NCBI GenBank assembly: GCA_041391365.1
Contig: JAWKOC010000004.1
Span: forward strand, 1-64,000
Length of the DNA: 64,000 bases
Direction: 5' to 3'
Origin: JAGRAX01 sp041391365
Lineage (GTDB): Bacteria; Bdellovibrionota_G; JALEGL01; JAGRMV01
Below are positions 9,057-16,500 of this stretch, piece by piece. The translations under genes were made by a program, and so were the position numbers. Under the pieces are notes generated by a model. The model did not search any database, was not told the origin of the DNA, and worked only from the letters and a program-made list of their open reading frames with translations. Position 1 is the first letter of the stretch. Every line of letters starts with the position of its first letter.

Positions 9057-9745
9057 ACATTGATGTGATCATCCCTCTGCTCAACGAAGAAAACAACATT
9101 CAAAAATGTTTGGAGCATTTGGTGGATCAACATGAAATCAAAACCATTGTGGTTGTGGATGGGGGAAGTCATGATGCATCTGTGCGTATGGCCGAGAGCT
9201 ATTCCAAGGTAAAGGTCGTAAGTTCGCCAAGGGGAAGAGCCAAGCAACTCAACGAAGGGATAAAGCACTGTGAAAACGAAGTGCTTTGGTTTGTGCATGC
9301 AGATGCACGCGTGCCAAAACAGGGGGGAAAAATGATTGTTGATTGCCTTCGTAAAAATCCTTCTTGCGTTGGAGGCGCCTTTCGCATTCAGACCATTCCC
9401 GAAGAAAATGTTCGATCCTGGGTCAATCCCATTCTTGCGTTGACCAACTTTCGATCATTGTACACGCGGTATCCTTATGGTGATCAGGCGATCTTTGCGA
9501 GAAAAACTGCCATGGATCACATTCAGGGTTTTCCAGATCAGTCGATGTTCGAAGATTACGAAGTCTCCAAACGACTATGGACACTAGGAAGTCTACAGAT
9601 TTTTTCGCAAAGAGTTCGAGTTTCGGGAAGGCGTGTACAGCAGCGACCCTTCTTTTCGTTTTTTTTGTTTCATACCTTTCCTCTTTTGTATCGTATGGGA
9701 GTGTCCCCCGATCAGCTGTCTCGATGGTACAAACACATCCGCTGA
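9053..9745 (+). CDS. TIGR04283-like family 2 glycosyltransferase
   Basis: A 230-residue GT-A glycosyltransferase beginning MNIDVIIPLLNEENNI, with VVVDGGSHD (nucleotide binding) and the DxD-like VHADARV. A conserved GDQAIFARK and an EDYEVSKRL acidic block follow. This is the TIGR04283 pattern, which regularly sits beside TIGR04282 genes. It starts with an ATGA overlap with the upstream gene and ends 21 bases from the convergent DUF547 gene. The acceptor sugar or lipid is unknown. Confidence 0.82.
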   Translation: MNIDVIIPLLNEENNIQKCLEHLVDQHEIKTIVVVDGGSHDASVRMAESYSKVKVVSSPRGRAKQLNEGIKHCENEVLWFVHADARVPKQGGKMIVDCLRKNPSCVGGAFRIQTIPEENVRSWVNPILALTNFRSLYTRYPYGDQAIFARKTAMDHIQGFPDQSMFEDYEVSKRLWTLGSLQIFSQRVRVSGRRVQQRPFFSFFLFHTFPLLYRMGVSPDQLSRWYKHIR

Positions 9746-9765
9746 TCTTTTTGATGGCTACGAAG

Positions 9766-10629
9766 TTACAAGCCGTTTGCCGCAGAACGATCGTTCAAGC
9801 TCCAATCGTATTCAAAATATTCAGTATGAAACGAGACAAAGTCATTTCGTGATATACGAGGATCTTTCCAATAGTCGAATACATACGCAAGCACTGGATT
9901 TCCATGAACTTGACGACCTTGAGCTTGCTCGAAATCTTCTCGATACCATTGAAAGATTTTGGAGAGAATCACAAGCTCCTTGTCTTCTCTCACGCGAAAT
10001 ACGCTTCGTAGATTGATGAATTTTTGAGCTTGTCGTTCCAGTTGAGCCTCCAAATGGTCGGCATGGTAGGGGGTTTTGATCAACTCAGGGCAAGAGATGG
10101 ATCCGCAGTTCAACGCAAAATGAACGCGAGGTTCATGAAATTCTTTTTGAAGTTCGGGTGCAATTTCTCTCTGCGAGGCTGGTACGGCTCTCAAAATACC
10201 ATGTTCAATTTGGTCCAAACTGAGTTTGTATCCTGCGATGGAATGTTTTTTTGACCACACATTTCGGATTTGCCGAATGCTGTTGGAGGGATAGAACATA
10301 GTACTGAACCAACGAGATGGACAAACTCCACTGGGAATGGGGTAGCAGTTGATGATCGATTGAAGAACCAAGGCATTGTAACTGTTGATCCAAAATGCCA
10401 TTTGATGATTCCGATCCCACGTGTTGAGATCATTGGGCAGAAGGGAAGAGAGACTTTCAATGAACTGGTCCAGTTCCTTTCGATCTGCTTTGAGAGATGT
10501 GTAGTCGATGCCTCCATACTTGACATGTTTTTCCAACACACGTTGGTATTGTTTGTACTGATGATCAAAAGCTGATGCGTAGCTTGAAGAAAGAAGAATG
10601 AAAAAAATGAAAATGATCTTAGGCTTCAT
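9766..10629 (-). CDS. Secreted DUF547 protein
   Basis: A 287-residue protein with a clear signal peptide (hydrophobic IIFIFFILLSSSYASA, cleavage after ASA), so it should be periplasmic or outer-membrane associated. The body carries DUF547 landmarks: MAFWINSYNALVLQ, then HFALNCGSISCPEL with its paired cysteines. DUF547 has a transglutaminase/papain-like fold in some members, but the enzymatic role is not established. It faces the TIGR04282/04283 pair tail to tail and overlaps the upstream EVE gene by 11 bases. Confidence 0.85.
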   Translation of the reverse strand: MKPKIIFIFFILLSSSYASAFDHQYKQYQRVLEKHVKYGGIDYTSLKADRKELDQFIESLSSLLPNDLNTWDRNHQMAFWINSYNALVLQSIINCYPIPSGVCPSRWFSTMFYPSNSIRQIRNVWSKKHSIAGYKLSLDQIEHGILRAVPASQREIAPELQKEFHEPRVHFALNCGSISCPELIKTPYHADHLEAQLERQAQKFINLRSVFRVREDKELVILSKIFQWYREDFEQAQGRQVHGNPVLAYVFDYWKDPRISRNDFVSFHTEYFEYDWSLNDRSAANGL

Positions 10630-11095
10630 GCTTTCCCTTTTTCACGATGATGGTCCACTGTTTCGATTTCACAGGCTGTACCGATAGCCTCATTCCTTTT
10701 TGTACCAGAGGCATATCGTCAAGAGATGGAGTTTGTTTGATGTCATGGAGTGTGACCGGCGTTGAAAAAATTTCCTCCAGTTGAATGTCCACGGCATACC
10801 AACGTGGATTGTCTTTGGAAGACTGCGGATCAAAGTAGGGAGAGGATGGTTCAAATTGAAGAGGATCTGGATATCCATCTTTGACGACCTTTGCGGTTCC
10901 GACTACGGCCATGGGTTTGGTTCGAGAGTGATAAAAAAGAACACCATCTCCTTTTTTGATATCATCACGAAGAAAGTTTCGGGCCTGATAATTTCGAACA
11001 CCTTCCCAGCCGGTGGTTTTTTTTGGACTCTTTTCCAAATCAAAAATGGAAAACACATCAGGTTCGCTTTTCATGAGCCAATATCGTGGGGTCAT
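10619..11095 (-). CDS. EVE-domain protein
   Basis: A 158-residue cytosolic protein with the EVE fold pattern: YWLMKSEPDVFS at the start, WEGVRNYQARN, then GDGVLFYHS and VVGTAKVV. EVE domains belong to the PUA-like superfamily and are proposed to bind modified bases in DNA or RNA. This is the stand-alone bacterial form, found broadly in proteobacteria and not by itself a defence marker. Its stop overlaps the start of the DUF547 gene by 11 bases. Confidence 0.9.
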   Translation of the reverse strand: MTPRYWLMKSEPDVFSIFDLEKSPKKTTGWEGVRNYQARNFLRDDIKKGDGVLFYHSRTKPMAVVGTAKVVKDGYPDPLQFEPSSPYFDPQSSKDNPRWYAVDIQLEEIFSTPVTLHDIKQTPSLDDMPLVQKGMRLSVQPVKSKQWTIIVKKGKHEA

Positions 11096-11167
11096 GTCAT
11101 CACCTCCATAGGAATCAAATCAATGGGAACGATAACATGATTCCTGAGCTCTGTACATGGATCGAAA

Positions 11168-12064
11168 CTAGCGAAAAATCAAGGCTACACCCACCATGGC
11201 GCATACCAAGGCTACGATTTTTTTTCGTGTCAGAGGTTCGGCCAAAAAGGGAACAGCCAACAGAACTGTAAATACAGAACTGAGCTGAGTCAGCAAAGCC
11301 GCCACATTGGCTTTGGCAAACGTAAAGCTGGCGATCCACAGCACCATGGAAGGATACGATGCCAAAAAACAATTGGGAACGGCCAGTTTCCATATGGCCT
11401 GAGGTTTGAAAATGCTCCAGATTTTTTTTCGGTCGGATCGCAACATGGAAAAAGTCCCCAAGGCCACAAGACCCGCCAGAGTTCGAAGAGCAGTCACCCA
11501 AAACACAGAGTATTTCGGAAGCAAGGGTGTGACAATGACAATGCCCAAAGCCATCAACGCCATTGCACTAGAAGCCAGTCCCACTCCTTTGAGAAAGTCT
11601 GAGAGACCGATGGGGTGCTTTCGATGATCTTTAGAGGTTAAGGGAATGCTCAGCAAAATAAAAAATCCTCCCAGGGCGTCCATCCAGCTGATGTTTTGAC
11701 CCAACAGAAGAAATGAGAAAAAAATCACGAACGGACTGTACAAGCATTCCATCAGAGCACTTCGACCGGCCCCCAAAATGTTGAGGCCTGCAAAAAAGAG
11801 TGTGTCCGCGACGGCAATCCCCAAGATTCCACTGATGCAAAACAATGCATAGTGTTGCCAAGGAGCGGTTGGAATCAGGGGAATTCCCAAGACTTTAAGA
11901 GTTGAAACCAAGCTGATGAAACCAATGACCAGTTTGAAAAGGTTCATGGAAATGGGCGGAATCCGATCCCCCATTTTTTTGAATCCAATGACGGTGATGG
12001 ACCACAGCGATGCATTGAGAATCGCCATCAGGTGGCCAAAATACGGAAAAGGGGCGTCTGCCAT
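11168..12064 (-). CDS. EamA/DMT-family membrane transporter
   Basis: A 298-residue, ten-helix membrane protein in two EamA halves (NASLWSITVIGFKKMG in the first, ASSAMALMALGIVIV opening the second). The substrate is unknown; the family exports metabolites. It is 72 bases upstream of the EVE gene on the same strand. It shares only family-level resemblance with the EamA protein at 1572-2468. Confidence 0.85.
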   Translation of the reverse strand: MADAPFPYFGHLMAILNASLWSITVIGFKKMGDRIPPISMNLFKLVIGFISLVSTLKVLGIPLIPTAPWQHYALFCISGILGIAVADTLFFAGLNILGAGRSALMECLYSPFVIFFSFLLLGQNISWMDALGGFFILLSIPLTSKDHRKHPIGLSDFLKGVGLASSAMALMALGIVIVTPLLPKYSVFWVTALRTLAGLVALGTFSMLRSDRKKIWSIFKPQAIWKLAVPNCFLASYPSMVLWIASFTFAKANVAALLTQLSSVFTVLLAVPFLAEPLTRKKIVALVCAMVGVALIFR

Positions 12065-12119
12065 CTGGCTGGACTAGTTGATCTTCAGGGGGATGTCAAA
12101 GAAAGAGTGGACACGAAGT

Positions 12120-13397
12120 CTAGGTGGAGCCTTGATTTTCGGACTCTTTTTTGAGCACATGAACTTTGGTGATCTTGGCTCCCGACAAATCACTGACGGA
12201 GATTTCATAATCTTCAATGTCGATTTTGTCTCCCAGGCGAGGAGCTCTTCCCAGGGCGTTGAACACCAATCCACCCATGGTGTCTCCCTTTTCGGTTTCG
12301 ATCGTCCATCCGGACTCTCGATTGAAATCATGCACATGGGTTCGGCCAGATACAATGAATGCCGAATCAGAAATTCTTTGAATGGCGCTGAGTTCTTCTT
12401 TGTCGAATTCATCGCGGATTTCTCCGACGATTTCTTCCAAAATGTCTTCCTGAGCCACCATGCCCAAGGTGGTTCCAAATTCATCTTTGACAATCGCAAT
12501 GTGAACAAAACTTCGCTGCATTTCTGCCAAAATGGCAAAAATAGGCCGACGTTCGGGAACTCTCAAAATGGGTTTGATGATTTCGCTCAGGTCTTCGGAT
12601 TTTTGCTGAACAATTCGAATCAAATCTTTCAAATGCACGAGTCCCACACAATGATCCAGATCTCCATCATAGATGGGAACACGCGAATAGCGTTCGTGGA
12701 TCAATTGTTCGAGCAGATCCGAGGCTTTGGTTTTTTTCTCACTGGAGAAAATCTCAGCGCGAGGAATCATGATTTCTTCCGCGGTCATCTCGGCCGCCCG
12801 GGCGGTAGACCCAATGATGGGAAGTGCAGATCCTTCACGCTTTTCTTCATGAGATCCCTCTCTCATTTGCCTGGCGAGGGTCAGCATGGATTCATAAGCG
12901 AGAACATTGTTTTCTTTGGGAACTCCCAAGACTTTTGTGATGACAGGATCCAGAATGCGGTTGAAAAGAAAATGGATGGGAGTGAGAAGTTTGTGAAACA
13001 AATACAAGGGTAGAGAAACCAGCTGTGCAATTCGTTGTGGGTATTTTACGGCCACAAATTTGGGAATGATTTCTGAGAAGAGCAAAATCACAATGGTCAT
13101 CGTCGCCGTGGCCAAGGCTACACCGAGCTCGCTGCCGAAGTAATAGATGAACAACGCCGAAGCCGCCGCTGTCCCCAAAATGTTCACCACATTGTTTCCG
13201 ATGAGGATGGTGACCAACAGTCTTGCTGAGGAACGAATGAGCTCCTTGGTTGCCGCCAAGGAAGGACGCATTTGCTTTTTGAGATCCTCTTCCAGTTGAT
13301 GCTCGCTCACGCGCGAGAGGGCTGTCTCACTGCTGGAAAAAAAAGCAGAGATGATCACGCAGGCAAAAACAGTGATTGCGTAGGATAAAACTTCCAT
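12120..13397 (-). CDS. CNNM/CorC-type membrane protein with CBS pair
   Basis: A 425-residue protein. The N-terminal DUF21/CNNM membrane domain (helices in residues 1-150, including FFSSSETALSRV and LFSEIIPKFVAV) is followed by two CBS domains (MIPRAEI, then a second block with FGTTLGMVAQEDILEEIVGEI) and a C-terminal CorC_HlyC transporter-associated domain. The family is implicated in Mg2+ or Co2+ efflux; older names such as hemolysin C are misleading. It is transcribed leftward, 55 bases before the EamA gene. Confidence 0.9.
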   Translation of the reverse strand: MEVLSYAITVFACVIISAFFSSSETALSRVSEHQLEEDLKKQMRPSLAATKELIRSSARLLVTILIGNNVVNILGTAAASALFIYYFGSELGVALATATMTIVILLFSEIIPKFVAVKYPQRIAQLVSLPLYLFHKLLTPIHFLFNRILDPVITKVLGVPKENNVLAYESMLTLARQMREGSHEEKREGSALPIIGSTARAAEMTAEEIMIPRAEIFSSEKKTKASDLLEQLIHERYSRVPIYDGDLDHCVGLVHLKDLIRIVQQKSEDLSEIIKPILRVPERRPIFAILAEMQRSFVHIAIVKDEFGTTLGMVAQEDILEEIVGEIRDEFDKEELSAIQRISDSAFIVSGRTHVHDFNRESGWTIETEKGDTMGGLVFNALGRAPRLGDKIDIEDYEISVSDLSGAKITKVHVLKKESENQGST

Positions 13398-13560
13398 GAC
13401 TTAGGAAAGCGGCTCCACATGCAAGTGCACAGAAGCCTTCGAAATACTCGGGTCGTAGTCCATGATATAGATTCACATTATATAAAGGTTTTCATCAAAA
13501 TAGAAAGAGGAAAAGCGCGTTTTCGCTGATGCAAAAGGACAAATATTGCCCCTACGATAC
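13398..13560. other. Intergenic gap between CNNM gene and helicase
   Basis: A 163-base gap after the giant gene's stop. It holds an AT-rich patch (ttatataaaggttttcatc) that could be part of the promoter of the CNNM gene. I see no small gene or strong terminator. Confidence 0.3.
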
Positions 13561-16500
13561 TCATTTCCCCAATCGACGCGGTAAAAAGTCATCCCAGCCG
13601 GGATCGCTCACATTGCCTGTGCAGTCCCCCATCCAGCCATTTCCACAATAGGCTTCCCACGGCTTCGAAGGCCATCCTTTGTATCGAGGGTTCCCAGCAC
13701 GTGTTTTTAGGTACTCCTGTCGGGTAGCAATCGAAGGATGTTTGTTTGAGAGCCACGAGCGCAAATCTCGATACGAAATTGTGTGACTACGGTAGTACAG
13801 CAAATCAAACCAACCCTGGTCTAGACTTGCAGGTGTGGCACCCGTGCAATCTCCTGGCCATTGACCTTGAGAACAGTACACCCCATCCGCATCGTATGGC
13901 CAGTCACTGTGTAAACTGGACTCCACATAATATTTTTTGATGCTGGTGATAAACGAGTATTCTGGATCTTCAAGAGTTTTCTTGAGGTCTGCGTAGGAAA
14001 GATAGGGATTTTCTACGGTGCCGGGGAGAAGATCTTTCCAGCCGGGATCTTTTGCTCCGTCCTTGCATGTCCCTGGCCATTGGCGTTTGAGCTCATCTGC
14101 TCGTTTCTTACAATAAAAATATTGCGGGTCATTTGGCCAATCCTCATGATTTTTTGCTTCCTTTCGATACTGACCCGTATTGCTGATGTAAGAATAATTT
14201 TTTGCAAGCTCAGTTTTCAGTTCTTCATAGCTCAAATATTGCTTCAAATTGGGGAGAAGATCTTTCCAGCCGGGATCTTTTACTCCGTCCTTGCATGTCC
14301 CTGGCCACTGCCGAACAAGTTCTTCGCCTCTGCGTTCACAATAATACTGTTGGGGATTGCTTGGCCAGTCTTCATGATTTTTTGCCTCGATCCAGTATCT
14401 CCTCACAGTTGTGAGTTTTGCGGCAAATTTTTCCGCAATGACGGATTTTAGCTTTTCGTAGGTAAGAAAACGATGTTTCCATTTCGGCAAAAAATTCGGC
14501 CAACCTTCGTCTTTGATGGTTCCTGAGCAATCTCCCTTCCATCCTTTTCCACAATACGTGCTATAGGGAGCGATTGGCCAGTCATCGTGATTGGAAGATT
14601 CTGTCTCGTAGCTTAAAATTGTATCGATTGTTTTGTACTCCTTGGCCATGAGATCTTTGAGTTCGTTGTACGGAAGATGTTTGGGTGGATCTTTTTTGTT
14701 TGGCAAAAAGTCAATCCATGCAGGGTTGTCTGTTTTTCCATGCTTGGGACCCTTCCATCCTTTTTTCCAATAGGTGTACCACGGATTTGTCGACCAACGC
14801 GGTTGCTTGAGAGATTCCTGATAGTATTTGTGAGGCGTATCAATGGTGGCGTACTTGCGCTTCATCAGGTCTCGTAGCTCGGCGTACCTCATAAAACGTT
14901 CAGTATCCAAGTCGAAGAGATTTTCCCAGCTGGTCCATTGCTCCTGTGGATTTGCAGCTTGGTAACCAGGACCACCAAGACCATAAAAAATTTCTGGATC
15001 CATGGGCCATGTTGTTTCAGGGTTGTTCAGCAAATATTGTTGATAGATTTCCTTCAGCAGTTGATCAAATTCAATGTAGGCAATGGCTTTGAGTCGGTTG
15101 CCGATTTCAATGCGGAGCTGAGTGAGTGTAATCGTTTCTGATTCTTCCTTTTTATCATCTTTTTTGCCAAAGAGATTTTCCCAGCTGATCCACTGCTCTT
15201 TTGGTTGATTTTCCGCAAAACCCAATCCACCAGGTGCATAATAGCTGGATGGATCCAGTGGCCATCCAGCAGGCCGCTCATTCAGCCACTGTTGGTTGTA
15301 CAGTTCTTTGAGTTCCTCTTTCCAGCTTACAGCTCTTTCACCAAGTTGGGCAGTAACTTGGTTTCTCAGGTTTTCAAGCGACAGAAGAGATTTTCTTTTT
15401 CCCAATAAACGTTGTGCCATATTCATGATTTCAGCTGGATCCGTGATGGTTTGCACACCCTCGATGGCATCAAATGCTTGGCGATATTTTGTGGGCGCGA
15501 TCTCAGGTTTTGGGTACGTACGAAACCCGCTGTGTGCATGTGCTTGGGTGAGAATGTGAGGGAATATACTTTGCATGACCGCTCCGTTGGTCTCATCTAC
15601 GGGATTCGCAAAAACAAAGTCTACAATGGTCACTCTTTTGAGCGGGTCGAGTTCATTCCATCGAACTCCTCTTCCACCGCGTTGTTCGATATCCATTCTG
15701 TTCTTGGTTGGACCAGCCAGAAAAACAAAATCCAAATCTTTCACATTCAGTCCTTCGGCAAAAAGACTATCATTGAAAAGAATTTTGATGTTTCCATTTG
15801 GATTTCTAAAATCTTTTAAAATATCTGCTCTTTTGTTGTAGGTCATAGAAAGAAACTCAGGTTGTATTCCAAGCGTTCTTGCTCTTTCTATTTCTTTTCT
15901 TGTGATCAGCTTGTTGTTTCGAATGGCTCCTACCCATGCAGCCAAAGGTGGATCTTGGGGGTAAAGTTGATTTGTGAGATGGGCCATCAGGTATGCAGCC
16001 GTCACTCCCGAAGAAAAAACGACGCCTTTGTGGTTGCCCACCTCAAAAAGTTGACCATACGTTTTGATCACGGCTTCAAGGGCTTCTTGACTCTCCATGA
16101 CTTCCTGAAGTTTGCTGGTATTGAATCCTCTTGTTGTATCGATCGGGTCATTTTTTTTCAGTTGTGCGAGGGCGTGGGATAGATTGATTCCAGGAACATA
16201 CTGAATCACCGATTCTACAGAGGAGAGCATCCCTCTATAGTGTTCGATCGCAGGGAGCAAGTTGATCGAATCAATTTCCGTTGGCAACATGTCAATGACA
16301 TTTCTTCCGTCGTCATGAACAGCGGTTGCCGTAAATCCCATCACAAGGTGGTTTGTCCAATTTTGGCTGAAGTAATCTGAGCGTTTTCCTGCGATGGATA
16401 CGACCTTATGTACTTCATCCAAAATGAGTATTTGATAGTCACTTGGGGGGAAGTTTTGTGGACCTTTTGTAATGGAGCTGTAGGTAGTGATTGTAATTCG

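Noticed and set aside
10619..11095. EVE-domain protein as part of a defence island
   Set aside because: Neighbours are a DUF547 protein and a transporter; no restriction or helicase-nuclease genes are adjacent, so no defence claim is made.
12078..13013. 311-codon open frame on the plus strand
   Set aside because: Antisense of the CNNM/CBS gene, which has clear motifs on the minus strand.
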